A DNA stretch of 64,000 nt. Origin: Paenibacillus sp. SYP-B4298. GTDB taxonomy: Bacteria; Bacillota; Bacilli; Paenibacillales; Paenibacillaceae. This document shows positions 37,529 through 46,510 of this stretch, one piece after another (position 1 is the first letter of the stretch; every line of letters begins with the position of its first letter). The position numbers and the translations under genes are program-made. The notes under the pieces are model-generated. The model saw only the letters and a program-made list of their open reading frames with translations. It had not been told where the DNA came from and made no database searches. The stretch covers positions 1,651,001 to 1,715,000 of the forward strand of contig NZ_CP115484.1 of NCBI RefSeq assembly GCF_027627475.1, read 5' to 3'.

Positions 37529-37590
37529 AAAAAGCAAGAGCGGCGGCTCCTGGGGCATGATTCCCAAGAGGTGATGGCTCTTGCTTTTTT
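37529..37590. terminator. Bidirectional terminator between convergent genes
   Basis: AAAAAGCAAGAGC (37529-37541) and GCTCTTGCTTTTTT (37577-37590) form a stem with an A-run on one side and a T-run on the other, serving the DHODH-like gene and bioY, which converge here. Confidence 0.85.
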
Positions 37591-37626
37591 GGTCTGATCA
37601 AGCATACGAGTCAGGCTGTCCTCGAA

Positions 37627-38211
37627 CTAGCTGCGCTCCGAACGGTTGCGCAGAGCCGGGATATGGGCCTGCAGCGCCATCGTTACGATCGTCGCGGCAA
37701 TCGCCTTGACCAGATCGCCGATCAGGAAGGGGTACATGCCTGCAGCAAGCGCCTTGGACAGCGACAGATTCGCTGCATACGCCAGCCAGGGCACTCCCCC
37801 TGCATAGGATAACAATGAGCCGAAGCCCATAAATATAGCGAGTAGAACGAGAAACCTCAGCGTTGTATTCTTCTGTAGTATGGATGAGCTCAACGCTCTG
37901 GGGATCAAGTAGCCGACGACAACAGCACATATAGGAAACATCCAGATAAAGCCGCCGGTAGGACCGAATACGACGGCAAGTCCTCCCTGGCCGCCCAGCA
38001 GGGGCAAGCCCAGTGCAGCAAGCACGCAGACAAGCAGGATGCTCAGACCGCCGTAGCGCGCTCCAAGAAAGGCTCCTGCGAGCATGAGCGCCAGATTTTG
38101 CAGCGTGATCGGTACGGGCGAGAAGCCAAGCGGCAGCTTGATCGCGCTCATCACAATGAATAATGCCGAAAACAGCGCGGTGTAGACAATGCTTCGAATA
38201 GAGGTGGACAT
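37627..38211 (-). CDS. bioY: Biotin transporter substrate-binding (S) subunit BioY
   Basis: 194 residues, about six membrane helices. S-component of a biotin ECF transporter. Seen: the N-terminal coupling helix region IVYTALFSALFIVMSAIKLP, the family motif LAGAFLGARYGGLS and GMYPFLIGDLVKA. It is divergent from a gene encoding both ATPases and the T-subunit, with a BirA-like operator in the shared 101-base gap, so both sides are probably controlled by biotin. Confidence 0.93.
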   Translation of the reverse strand: MSTSIRSIVYTALFSALFIVMSAIKLPLGFSPVPITLQNLALMLAGAFLGARYGGLSILLVCVLAALGLPLLGGQGGLAVVFGPTGGFIWMFPICAVVVGYLIPRALSSSILQKNTTLRFLVLLAIFMGFGSLLSYAGGVPWLAYAANLSLSKALAAGMYPFLIGDLVKAIAATIVTMALQAHIPALRNRSERS

Positions 38212-38235
38212 TATGTAATCGCTCCTTTATGATAA

Positions 38236-38264
38236 TGTTAACCTGAATAATTATTTGGTTAACA
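38236..38264. promoter_or_regulatory. BirA (biotin repressor) operator
   Basis: TGTTAACC (38236-38243) and GGTTAACA (38257-38264), a perfect inverted repeat with a 13-base AT-rich spacer, the layout of Firmicute BirA operators (TTGTTAAC...GTTAACAA). It lies between bioY and the ECF energising gene. Confidence 0.82.
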
Positions 38265-38312
38265 AAAAGGATCGTATCATAAAGACATTGGAAAGGGAAG
38301 AGGGGAAATCGA

Positions 38313-40853
38313 GTGAAAGCAAAAAAGCTGCTCTCTCTCCACCAGGTTGAAGTCTGCACTGCTTGGGGCGCTTCGTTGTTACAGATCGACGAGTGGGCAG
38401 TTAATCAGGGCGAATGGATTCATGTGCGCGGCGCTAATGGGAGCGGCAAAAGCACGCTGGTGAAGCTGCTTACGGGAAGAACAGGGCAAGGACTAAAGAT
38501 CCATGGCAGTGTGGAACGATCGCCGGAGCTGGAGCGGCCATTTCCTTATGTGATGCAGCATCCTGAGGCGGCAATCGTCGGCACGACGCCCTGGGAGGAT
38601 CTGCTCCTTGGGCTGGAGCAGTCCGGGATGGCAGCAGAGCTGATCATGCCCAGGCTGGAACAGGCGCTGGCTTCCGTCGGACTGAAGCCGTTGCAGCATC
38701 GTCCAGTGGCTGAGCTGTCCGGCGGCCAGAAGCAATTGGTGGCGATTGCGGGTTGTCTCGCATCGGATGCCCCGCTGCTCGTATTGGACGAAGCGGTGTC
38801 AATGCTTGACCTGGCGGCCAGACAGTATGTGCTGCGAGCTGTACGCGAGCAGCACCGCCGCGGCATGACAGTGATCTGGGTCTCCCATGCCAGCGAGGAC
38901 ATTGAGCCTGCCGATCGTATCGTAGAGCTTCGCGCAGGCAAGATCATCCAGGACAGCGCATCTGGCTGCGGGCATGCACCTGTCAAATGGACGGGCGTGA
39001 TGCTAGAGGAGGCTCATGAGCATGATCATGTGCAGGCGCAGGCGAGCCCACACGCAAAGACTCCAGTGACAGTCCGGCCTAGCGAAAGATGTGGCGATCA
39101 CGCTGGCGCAGCGTCGTGCTGCTTGGAGCAGCCTATGCTCAGAGGCACGCAGAACGCCGGGAAGGGGACAATGGAGTCGGCGGGTCAATGGAAAGCAGAG
39201 GCGGCTAATGCCGGGAGGAGCCGCGTCGTCATCGACTCGCAGCCGCTCTCGCTCTCCCCGCGTCCTGCCGCAGATTGGGTGCTGAGCGGAGTAACTGTCG
39301 GGGCAGGGCGCTCTGGCTCTCCGTTGCTCCAGGATGTAAGTGTCCGGCTCGCCGCAGGCACGCTGACGCTGATCGTCGGGCGCAATGGAGCAGGCAAGAC
39401 AACCTTGCTGGAGTCGCTCGCCGGCTTGCGGGAGCTGAAGCATGGGGAGATTCGCCTCGGTGAGCAATCGCTCTGGGATGGTCGTAGGCTCAACCAGCAA
39501 GTGCTGCTGGAGCTAGGTGTATCGCTCCAGCATAGCGAGTCGCAATGGTTTCTGCCGCGGGCGGAGCAGGAGCTGCGCTACTCGCTGCGGCCATACCGGC
39601 TGCCGGAGCAGGAGCAGCAGGCACGGGCAGCGGCTGGCCTCCAACGGGCCGGCCTGACGCCAGAGACCGCGCAGCGTGATCCGTGGACGCTTAGCGGTGG
39701 ACAGCAGCGCCGCCTTGCCTGGGCCTGTCTGCTCGCTGCCAAGCCGTCCTGGCTGCTGCTGGATGAGCCGACAGCGGGGCTGGACAGTGAGGGAATCGCC
39801 CTGCTGCGGGCTCATCTGGCAGCGCATCTGGCGGCAGGCGGGGGCGCGGTTATCGTCACTCATGATGTAGATGTGTTTGCGGGAATGGCAGCGGATGTGC
39901 TCCATCTGGAGGAGGGCAAGATGAGGGGAGTGACGGCGCGTGCTGGGGAGGCGGCTTCCTATACAGATCGCGCAACAGGCTTGCCGGAGCTGGTTGAGCC
40001 GACGTCAAGCAGCGACGTACAGTCCGCTGAGGGCTTGGAAAAGGGTGGATTCGGTACAGAGGCGGTGAGGCGCGGGATCGCGACTGCGACAGGCAGCAAG
40101 CGAGAGCGTGAGCAAGGCTCCTGGGCAGCTTACGACCCGCGCGCGCTCTGGCTCGCCTATCTGCTGCTGGCTGGGGGCATTCTGTTGCAGATGAGCTGGA
40201 CGGGTGTTCTGCTTGGCAATGCGATCGCGGCAGCCGTGCTGCTTCGTGGGCGCGCTGCATTGCGGCCATGGCATGGCTTGATTGCATGGTACGCGGGTAT
40301 GGCAGCTACCTTTTGCCTGTTATCCGGGATTCGCTTCTCCCCGCCAGGACTGGAAGTTGACGTTATGAACCGGACGGCGCTCTATTTCTGCAGGCTGCTG
40401 CCTGTCATGGTACTCGGCCTGGGGCTGGCTGCGGCGATGACGCCCTTTCGTCTGCAACGCGCAGTGGAGCAGGTGATACGGCCACTGAAACGTTTTCGTC
40501 TGCCTGTCGACATGATTGCGCTGACCGTCTCGCTTGTTTTTCGTTTTATCCCGTTGCTAAGCGCCGAATGGTCGAAGCTGGCGCGGATTGCCCAGGCTCG
40601 AGGCAAGCGCGGAGGCAGAGCGGGCAAGGTGCCTGCACGCGATCTGCATCGTGTGCTCCTGCCCTATCTCGTGCTGCTGCTTCGAATGGCAGATCAGATG
40701 GCTGAGGCGCTGGAGGCGCGAGGCTTCGCTGCACGCGGAGTACAGCCCACCAGAGCTTGGCAGCTTCGTCTCAAGGCGCAAGATGGCTATCTTGCAGCCG
40801 GGGGCGCCTTACTCCTGGCCATTCTGGCGACCTGCTCATTGTGGCTCGAATAG
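38313..40853 (+). CDS. Single-polypeptide ECF energising module (EcfA-EcfA'-EcfT fusion)
   Basis: 846 residues from GTG 38313. Three parts: ATPase 1 (about 1-225; Walker A GANGSGKST, signature ELSGGQKQ, Walker B LLVLDEAV), a low-complexity linker (about 225-325), ATPase 2 (about 325-545; GRNGAGKTT, LSGGQQRR, WLLLDEPTAGLD, IVTHDVD) and a C-terminal EcfT (about 605-846) with five or so membrane segments and two Ala-Arg-Gly coupling motifs (AQARGKR and EARGFAARG). ECF transporters usually encode these as three proteins. BioY next door and the BirA site point to biotin uptake. Confidence 0.85.
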   Translation: MKAKKLLSLHQVEVCTAWGASLLQIDEWAVNQGEWIHVRGANGSGKSTLVKLLTGRTGQGLKIHGSVERSPELERPFPYVMQHPEAAIVGTTPWEDLLLGLEQSGMAAELIMPRLEQALASVGLKPLQHRPVAELSGGQKQLVAIAGCLASDAPLLVLDEAVSMLDLAARQYVLRAVREQHRRGMTVIWVSHASEDIEPADRIVELRAGKIIQDSASGCGHAPVKWTGVMLEEAHEHDHVQAQASPHAKTPVTVRPSERCGDHAGAASCCLEQPMLRGTQNAGKGTMESAGQWKAEAANAGRSRVVIDSQPLSLSPRPAADWVLSGVTVGAGRSGSPLLQDVSVRLAAGTLTLIVGRNGAGKTTLLESLAGLRELKHGEIRLGEQSLWDGRRLNQQVLLELGVSLQHSESQWFLPRAEQELRYSLRPYRLPEQEQQARAAAGLQRAGLTPETAQRDPWTLSGGQQRRLAWACLLAAKPSWLLLDEPTAGLDSEGIALLRAHLAAHLAAGGGAVIVTHDVDVFAGMAADVLHLEEGKMRGVTARAGEAASYTDRATGLPELVEPTSSSDVQSAEGLEKGGFGTEAVRRGIATATGSKREREQGSWAAYDPRALWLAYLLLAGGILLQMSWTGVLLGNAIAAAVLLRGRAALRPWHGLIAWYAGMAATFCLLSGIRFSPPGLEVDVMNRTALYFCRLLPVMVLGLGLAAAMTPFRLQRAVEQVIRPLKRFRLPVDMIALTVSLVFRFIPLLSAEWSKLARIAQARGKRGGRAGKVPARDLHRVLLPYLVLLLRMADQMAEALEARGFAARGVQPTRAWQLRLKAQDGYLAAGGALLLAILATCSLWLE

Positions 40854-40866
40854 TTGTGTGGTGAAT

Positions 40867-40896
40867 TTGGCATCCGCACCTCCATGCAAGTATAAT
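40867..40896 (+). promoter_or_regulatory. Sigma-A promoter of lepB
   Basis: TTGGCA (40867-40872), 18 bases, TATAAT (40891-40896), just after the ECF gene stop. Confidence 0.72.
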
Positions 40897-40943
40897 AGAG
40901 TAGAAGAGTAAGATTTTATATGTTTTTGGAGAGGAGAGAAGAG

Positions 40944-41465
40944 ATGCAGAAGAATTGGAAGAAGGAAGTACGCGAATGGGCATTGACGATCGCTGGAGCA
41001 GTGGCGATCTCTTTACTGATTCAAAATTATGCGTTCGCACAGACGGAAGTTCATAATATCTCTATGGAGGGCACGCTTGTTGAAGGGCAGAGACTGATTG
41101 AAGATAAAGTATCGTACCGGATAGGGGAGCCTGAGCGTGGAGACATCGTAATAATTAATGGCTCCGAGAGTGACAAGCGTCTCATCAAGCGACTTATCGG
41201 TCTGCCTGGCGATACCATTGATATGCACGATGGCAAGCTGATCCTAAATGGCGAGGAGCAAGATGAGCCTTATGTCAAAGGGGAGACCAGGCCGCTTGGG
41301 ATGGAACTCCCTTACGTTGTGCCCGAAGGGAAAGTATTCGTGCTGGGGGACAATCGCGAGCGCAGCATGGATAGCCGGGATCTGGGGCCGATTGCGATGT
41401 CTTCTCTGGAGGGCAAGGCCATCTTTCGTCTGTGGCCGCTCAGTGAATTTGGCAATCTGCGCTAA
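40944..41465 (+). CDS. lepB: Signal peptidase I
   Basis: 173 residues from ATG 40944 (GGAGAGGAG upstream; ATG 40920 is before the ribosome site). One N-terminal membrane anchor (about 10-32), then the extracellular peptidase domain. Seen: catalytic Ser40 in NISMEGTL, catalytic Lys82 in LIKRLIGLPGD and the box E motif LGDNRERSMDSRDLG. The proline usual after the catalytic Ser-Met-x is Gly here. Cleaves signal peptides of secreted proteins. Confidence 0.92.
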   Translation: MQKNWKKEVREWALTIAGAVAISLLIQNYAFAQTEVHNISMEGTLVEGQRLIEDKVSYRIGEPERGDIVIINGSESDKRLIKRLIGLPGDTIDMHDGKLILNGEEQDEPYVKGETRPLGMELPYVVPEGKVFVLGDNRERSMDSRDLGPIAMSSLEGKAIFRLWPLSEFGNLR

Positions 41466-41537
41466 TCGGCATCGGGCATCCTGTGCCACGGCCAGCATGC
41501 TGCTCTCGCACAAGGCGCTTAGAAAGGAGGCGGCGGC

Positions 41538-42575
41538 ATGCCTTATACGTTAGCCCATCCGCTATATGCCGTTCCCCTGAAGAAGGTCGCTCCGCGCTAT
41601 CTGTGCACGACGGGTCTGCTGCTTGGCAGCATGGCTCCCGATCTGGAGTATTTTGTTGCTTTTGAATCCAATAAAAGCTTTGGCCATTCGCTCCAGGGCT
41701 TCATCTTGCTGGGCTTGCCGCTGTGCACTGCATTTGCGATCGCCTTCCACAGGCTGATGAAGCCGGCGTTGGTGAAGCTGCTCCCTTCTACGCTAGGTCT
41801 GAACAAGTTCGCCCGTGATCATAGCACATCCTGGAGCCTCGCCACAGGGCGTGACTGGTTCCTATTCCTTTGCTCGCTGTTTATCGGCTTTATGAGCCAC
41901 AGGTTTATGGATGCCTGGACGCATAACCACACGATCTTTGTCCAGCAGATCCCCTGGCTCCGGGAGCACATCAACGGGGAGTATGTCTACCATTGGCTGC
42001 AATACGGCCTGTCGGTGCTGGGACTCGGTGCTGCGCTGCTCTATGGACTGTGGAAATGGAGCCGCTGGCGCAGAAGAAGGTCTGAGCCGCTGTCTGGCGA
42101 ACAGAGAGCATACCGTTGGGGAATGAGGCTCGCGGTAGCTGCCATCGCCACCGTGTTATTCATGCTGAAGCTAAAGTCCGGGCCGTCGGTGCATGGATAC
42201 GGCTTTACTACAGTTGCCCCTGTCTCATCGCTTGCCGTCGGCTGGTTTATCGCTGCGGCGCTGTATTATGCTGCGGTGCAGCAAAGGCTGGCGCAAATGC
42301 TGGGCTTGCTTGCCCTGTTCGCCATGTCGGTCATTGCTTTTCCACTCGCACAGCAACTGCCATCCACCTCGATTTTCCATCACCTGGGTTGGATCGAAAC
42401 GATCGGGCAACGATTGGGTACAGCACGGTGGGAGCTGGCAGTGTGGATCGGTTTCATATGGATCTGGTCGTTGTTTATTATCGCCATTAGCATTCAGCGA
42501 CAGGTACGCAGGCGAGATGCCTATTTTGCAGAGCAGTCGCACCAGGAATCCAGTTGGCGTCAAGGCAGAACCTGA
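41538..42575 (+). CDS. DUF4184 family membrane protein
   Basis: 345 residues, seven or eight membrane segments. Begins MPYTLAHPLYAVPLKK and LLLGSMAPDLEYFV, the conserved DUF4184 opening, with a later HRFMDAWTHN cluster of His and Asp that could bind metal. AAAGGAGG precedes ATG 41538. The biochemical role is unknown. It lies between lepB and uppP. Confidence 0.82.
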   Translation: MPYTLAHPLYAVPLKKVAPRYLCTTGLLLGSMAPDLEYFVAFESNKSFGHSLQGFILLGLPLCTAFAIAFHRLMKPALVKLLPSTLGLNKFARDHSTSWSLATGRDWFLFLCSLFIGFMSHRFMDAWTHNHTIFVQQIPWLREHINGEYVYHWLQYGLSVLGLGAALLYGLWKWSRWRRRRSEPLSGEQRAYRWGMRLAVAAIATVLFMLKLKSGPSVHGYGFTTVAPVSSLAVGWFIAAALYYAAVQQRLAQMLGLLALFAMSVIAFPLAQQLPSTSIFHHLGWIETIGQRLGTARWELAVWIGFIWIWSLFIIAISIQRQVRRRDAYFAEQSHQESSWRQGRT

Positions 42576-42627
42576 TCGGATTGATTATGCATATCCAGGC
42601 CCGGATGAGGAATAAGATGAGACAAGT

Positions 42628-43464
42628 ATGAATTATGATGGAGACGGGAGTGCAAACGGCTTGGACGATTTAATAAAAGCCATTATATTGGGGATTGTGG
42701 AAGGGTTGACAGAGTTTTTACCGGTATCCTCGACCGGGCATATGATTTTGACGGCTCACTTGCTGGATTTCTCAGGGGAGCGAGCCAAAACATTTGAGAT
42801 CGTCGTACAACTGGGCGCAGTGCTGGCTGTATTGGTGCTTTATTGGAAACGATTCGCGGGGTTTATTATGGATGTTCTCAAGCTCGATCTGGTACACAAG
42901 CGCGGCATTAATACGGTGCATCTTATCTTGGCGATGCTGCCGGCAGCAGTTGTCGGCCTTCTGCTGCACAGTGCCATCAAGCAGTATTTGTTTGGCCCGG
43001 CAACGGTGCTCATCGGTCTAGTCATTGGGGGCATACTGATGATTGTAGCCGAGCGAGCCAAGGTGCAGATCACTGCCGAGGACATGGACAGCATCAGCTA
43101 CAAGCAGGCGCTTGGAATCGGCCTGTTTCAACTGCTCGCGCTCTGGCCAGGCTTCTCCCGCTCCGGCTCCACCATCTCTGGCGGTATGCTGCTGGGCACA
43201 AGCCAGAAGGCGGCCGCGGAATTTACATTCATAATCTCCGTACCCGTTATGTTCGGCGCAACGCTGCTGGATCTGGTAAAGAGCCGTGAGTACTTGACCA
43301 CACAGGATGTGCCGCTGTTTCTGATCGGGCTGGCTGCTGCTTTTATCGTAGCGATGATCGCGGTTGTGACCTTCCTCAATCTGATCAAACGGCTGAAGCT
43401 ATCCTGGTTCGCTGTATACCGCTTCGCGCTGGCGGCAGTGTTCTTTATCTTCGTGGTTCTGTAG
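42628..43464 (+). CDS. uppP: Undecaprenyl-diphosphate phosphatase
   Basis: 278 residues as drawn. Membrane phosphatase that recycles undecaprenyl pyrophosphate for cell-wall synthesis and confers bacitracin tolerance. Seen: EGLTEFLPVSSTGHM and the second conserved segment PGFSRSGSTISGGML, about seven membrane helices. The start is uncertain: ATG 42628 adds 11 residues; TTG 42661 (GGGAG upstream) gives the usual family N terminus. Confidence 0.93.
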   Translation: MNYDGDGSANGLDDLIKAIILGIVEGLTEFLPVSSTGHMILTAHLLDFSGERAKTFEIVVQLGAVLAVLVLYWKRFAGFIMDVLKLDLVHKRGINTVHLILAMLPAAVVGLLLHSAIKQYLFGPATVLIGLVIGGILMIVAERAKVQITAEDMDSISYKQALGIGLFQLLALWPGFSRSGSTISGGMLLGTSQKAAAEFTFIISVPVMFGATLLDLVKSREYLTTQDVPLFLIGLAAAFIVAMIAVVTFLNLIKRLKLSWFAVYRFALAAVFFIFVVL

Positions 43465-43587
43465 GGCATGCTGGACGGAGCGCTGGCACAGCAGGTATAA
43501 TTAGCCTAGCGGCATGAAGGGGTATTCATGCAGCCTTGGCTGCAAGAAATCATTCAACTTAGATCGCATAGAGATGGAGGAATTGGG

Positions 43588-43899
43588 ATGCTGATTAGTA
43601 CAACCCCAACGTTGGAAGGACGTCCGATTCAAGATTATGTGGGCATCGTTACGGGCGAAGCCATCATGGGCGCCAATATTGTGAGAGATTTTCTAGCCTC
43701 CATCACTGATGTCGTGGGTGGTCGTTCGGGCGCCTATGAAGGCAAGCTGAAGGAAGCAAGAGATGTAGCCTTTCAGGAAATGAAAGAACAAGCCCGGCGC
43801 ATGGGAGCCAATGCAATCGTCGGCATTGATATTGATTATGAAATCATCCGTGATGGCATGCTGATGGTAGCTGTCAGTGGAACGGCTGTCAGAATCTGA
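43588..43899 (+). CDS. YbjQ/UPF0145 family protein
   Basis: 103 residues from ATG 43588 with GGAGG 7 bases upstream. Small pentamer-forming family sometimes called heavy-metal-binding. Seen: [33 protein letters not shown] and [16 protein letters not shown], the family signature. Function unproven. Confidence 0.88.
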   Translation: MLISTTPTLEGRPIQDYVGIVTGEAIMGANIVRDFLASITDVVGGRSGAYEGKLKEARDVAFQEMKEQARRMGANAIVGIDIDYEIIRDGMLMVAVSGTAVRI

Positions 43900-43956
43900 T
43901 AGCGCGGAGCGCGGAGGCAGCTATAGTAGCAGCGCTACAGGAAAGGAGTTCAGCAA

Positions 43957-44268
43957 ATGAGTTATCCGGAATGGACAGCCGGGGAGCTGGCTGCGAAGCT
44001 GGCCGGCGGCGAAGTGGTCAATCTGGTGGATGTGCGCGAGCTGGAGGAATGGCAGGAGGGGCATATTAGCAGTGCGCGCCTCATCCCGATGTCCGAGCTG
44101 CCAGACCGATTGGACGAGCTGACGCAAGGCGCAGAGCCGATCGTTCTGATCTGTCGTAGCGGCGCGCGCAGCGGCAGAGTATGCGATTATCTGGAGCAGC
44201 AGGGCTATTCGGCTGTCAATGTAGCTGGCGGCATGCTTGCCTGGCCAGGAGAAGTCGTGGTTGGCTAA
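43957..44268 (+). CDS. Rhodanese-like sulfurtransferase
   Basis: 103 residues, a single rhodanese domain. Seen: LVDVRELEEWQEGHI, the active-site loop ICRSGARSGR with catalytic Cys, and VAGGMLAWPGE. Carries sulfane sulfur on the Cys; the acceptor is unknown. AAAGGAG precedes ATG 43957 and a terminator follows. Confidence 0.9.
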   Translation: MSYPEWTAGELAAKLAGGEVVNLVDVRELEEWQEGHISSARLIPMSELPDRLDELTQGAEPIVLICRSGARSGRVCDYLEQQGYSAVNVAGGMLAWPGEVVVG

Positions 44269-44309
44269 TCGATGCAGCCTCGCGTACAAGCGGGGCAAAG
44301 AAGTACATG

Positions 44310-44344
44310 GCGGTGCCGGAGGCGATCTCTGGCACCGCTGTTTT
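44310..44344 (+). terminator. Terminator after the rhodanese gene
   Basis: GCGGTGCC (44310-44317) pairs perfectly with GGCACCGC (44331-44338), followed by TGTTTT. Confidence 0.8.
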
Positions 44345-44426
44345 GCGTCGTGTGGGACGTGGCCTCGGCATGAAGCCCACAGACAGTTTAAAAAAATCTT
44401 AAGGTTCATAATTTTCCTTCATGAAT

Positions 44427-44455
44427 GAGACAAAGGCGGGTCAATCGTGTATAGT
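44427..44455 (+). promoter_or_regulatory. Probable promoter of the two-component system
   Basis: GAGACA (44427-44432), 17 bases, TATAGT (44450-44455). The -35 matches only four of six positions. Confidence 0.45.
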
Positions 44456-44492
44456 AGAAAACAATTCAACCGATAGATAAGGAGCCGGTAGC

Positions 44493-45194
44493 ATGAATCA
44501 ACGGCGTCTGCTCATTGTGGATGATGATAAGGAAATCGCTGATTTAATCGAAATTTATTTGAAAAATGAAGGGTATGAGGTCGTCAAGGCCTATAACGGG
44601 GAGGAAGCGCTGCAGAAGCTGGAGCAATCCGTGTTCCACCTCGTGGTGCTGGACATCATGATGCCCAAGGTAGATGGGCTGGAGGTATGCCGAATTATCC
44701 GTAAGGATATGGCGGTGCCGATCCTGATGCTAAGTGCGAAGGCTGAGGACATGGACAAAATTATGGGGCTGATGACAGGCGCGGACGACTACATGGTGAA
44801 GCCGTTCAACCCGCTGGAGCTCGTGGCCCGCATCAAATCGCTGCTGCGCCGCTCGTATCAATACAGTGTGACAGCCTCTGCCGCAGGGTCTGAGGAGCAT
44901 ACGTTGGTGCTTGGACCGCTGCGCATCGAGAAGTTTACACATACGGTGGAGGTGGAGGGCAGACCGCTTCATTTGACGAGTACGGAATTCGGCATTTTAT
45001 TTTTGCTAGCCAGTCATCCGGGCAGAGTATTTAGTGCCGAGGATATTTTTCAACAGGTGTGGAAGGAGAAATATTTTGAATCCAATAATACGGTTATGGT
45101 GCATATCAGCAAGCTGCGGGACAAGCTGGAGCAGGAGCTTGGGGATAAGCTGGTCGTAACGGTATGGGGGGTTGGCTACAAAATTGAAGGGTAA
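44493..45194 (+). CDS. OmpR/PhoB family response regulator
   Basis: 233 residues. Receiver domain with acidic pair in LLIVDDDKEIADLI, phosphoacceptor Asp in LVVLDIMMPKVDGL and Lys in YMVKPFNPLEL; C-terminal winged helix with LTSTEFGILFLLASHPG and SNNTVMVHISKLRDKL. It overlaps or abuts the sensor kinase gene. VanR/WalR-like in sequence style; the regulon is unknown. It lies directly upstream of the lanthipeptide island but on GC-rich core sequence. Confidence 0.93.
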   Translation: MNQRRLLIVDDDKEIADLIEIYLKNEGYEVVKAYNGEEALQKLEQSVFHLVVLDIMMPKVDGLEVCRIIRKDMAVPILMLSAKAEDMDKIMGLMTGADDYMVKPFNPLELVARIKSLLRRSYQYSVTASAAGSEEHTLVLGPLRIEKFTHTVEVEGRPLHLTSTEFGILFLLASHPGRVFSAEDIFQQVWKEKYFESNNTVMVHISKLRDKLEQELGDKLVVTVWGVGYKIEG

Positions 45195-45195
45195 T

Positions 45196-46287
45196 GTGAC
45201 AGCGGGCATGACGATCCGCTTCATTGGCAACATAATTGGAGCGGCTGTGCTAGGATTGGTGTCCTTCTATTTGTTCGTCGTTCTGGGCTACTCGTTTTTA
45301 CGGGATTTTTCGCTAATCGGGTCCGTTGCCAGAGGGCTCATGAATATGATGAGCGAAGAGGTGTTTCTGTTTGGCGGGTGGTTTTTTTTCTTTGTGCTGT
45401 TTCTGGTGCTGCTGCAATGGCGACGTTTCCGATACTTTGGCGAGGTCAACGAAGCCGTCATGCATATCTCGGAGGGCAATTTCGATTATAAAATTCCAGT
45501 GCGCCAGCGCAATGAATATGGTGATCTGGCGACCTTCACGAATCGGCTGGTTGCCCAGTTGAAGACGTCGATGGATGAAGAACGTCGCGCGGAGCAGACG
45601 AAAAACGAGCTGGTCACCAATGTCTCGCATGATCTGCGCACACCATTGACCTCCATTATCGGCTATCTGGGGCTGATTGAGCAGGATCGGTACCGGGACG
45701 AGGTCGAGCTAAGACATTACGTCCAGATCGCCTACGATAAATCTCAGCGGCTGAACGTTTTGATTAACGATCTGTTTGAATACACGCGCATGCGCAATAG
45801 CACCTCCCAGCTACGTCTGGTGACCTTCAATCTGGTTGAGATGCTCAAGCAGCTACTCGAGCAGTACCGGCTGACGCTGGAGGAGGCGGGTATGAGCGGC
45901 CGCCTGCATGCGCGCGACAGTCGGCTTGAGGTGACGGGCGACCCGAACAAGCTGGTCAGAGTGTTTGAGAATCTGCTCTCCAATTCGGTCCATTACGGCA
46001 AGCAGGGCAAGAAGGTCGAGCTTTATCTATTCAAGGAGGGCAGTCATTCCATCGTGGAGGTATCCAATTATGGCGAGCCGATTCCAGAGGTCGATCTGCC
46101 TTACCTGTTTGACCGGTTCTACCGGGTGGACAAATCGCGAACCGAGCATGCAGGCGGCTCAGGGCTGGGACTCGCGATTGCCAAGAGCATCGTGGAGAAG
46201 CACGGCGGCGAAATATCCGTATCGAGCGATACCTGTCTGACGACCTTTAGAGTGAAGCTGCCGGCTGCTGATATGAAAAATGGATAG
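45196..46287 (+). CDS. Sensor histidine kinase
   Basis: About 363 residues. Two N-terminal membrane segments (about 5-33 and 52-72) with only a short extracellular loop, so it may sense the membrane itself. Then a HAMP-like region, the H-box NVSHDLRTPLTSIIGYL, N-box FENLLSNSVHYG and GGSGLGLAIAKSIVEKHGG. GTG 45196 directly after the regulator stop is chosen; in-frame TTGs at 45172 and 45184 overlap the regulator. Partner of the preceding response regulator. Confidence 0.9.
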   Translation: MTAGMTIRFIGNIIGAAVLGLVSFYLFVVLGYSFLRDFSLIGSVARGLMNMMSEEVFLFGGWFFFFVLFLVLLQWRRFRYFGEVNEAVMHISEGNFDYKIPVRQRNEYGDLATFTNRLVAQLKTSMDEERRAEQTKNELVTNVSHDLRTPLTSIIGYLGLIEQDRYRDEVELRHYVQIAYDKSQRLNVLINDLFEYTRMRNSTSQLRLVTFNLVEMLKQLLEQYRLTLEEAGMSGRLHARDSRLEVTGDPNKLVRVFENLLSNSVHYGKQGKKVELYLFKEGSHSIVEVSNYGEPIPEVDLPYLFDRFYRVDKSRTEHAGGSGLGLAIAKSIVEKHGGEISVSSDTCLTTFRVKLPAADMKNG

Positions 46288-46299
46288 CGTTTAGCAAGT

Positions 46300-46331
46300 A
46301 GATGACCTCTGGAATATTGGGGTCATCTTTT
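46300..46331 (+). terminator. Terminator after the histidine kinase; left edge of the AT-rich island
   Basis: AGATGACCTC (46300-46309) pairs with GGGGTCATCT (46319-46328), one wobble, then TTTT. Base composition changes to AT-rich just after it. Confidence 0.78.
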
Positions 46332-46412
46332 AGATTGCATCACTCTGAATTGTGGCAAAAGGTGCATGTACCCACTTCATGGATAATATATTTTTTCCTT
46401 ATAAATATTCTT

Positions 46413-46441
46413 TTGTCTTTATAGTATATTTATGTTAAAAT
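46413..46441 (+). promoter_or_regulatory. Sigma-A promoter of the lanthipeptide island
   Basis: TTGTCT (46413-46418), 17 bases, TAAAAT (46436-46441) with a TGT extension. Transcription would begin near 46448, so ATG 46451 is not a plausible translation start. Confidence 0.68.
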
Positions 46442-46510
46442 TATATTAAAATGTTACATATATATAATAAAAGGAGTAAACTACTGATTTGGAATGAGAG
46501 GTATAGCAGG

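Noticed and set aside
46451..46510. ATG 46451 as the start of the first M16 gene
   Set aside because: It lies about 3 bases after the predicted transcription start and upstream of the AAGGAG ribosome site at 46471.
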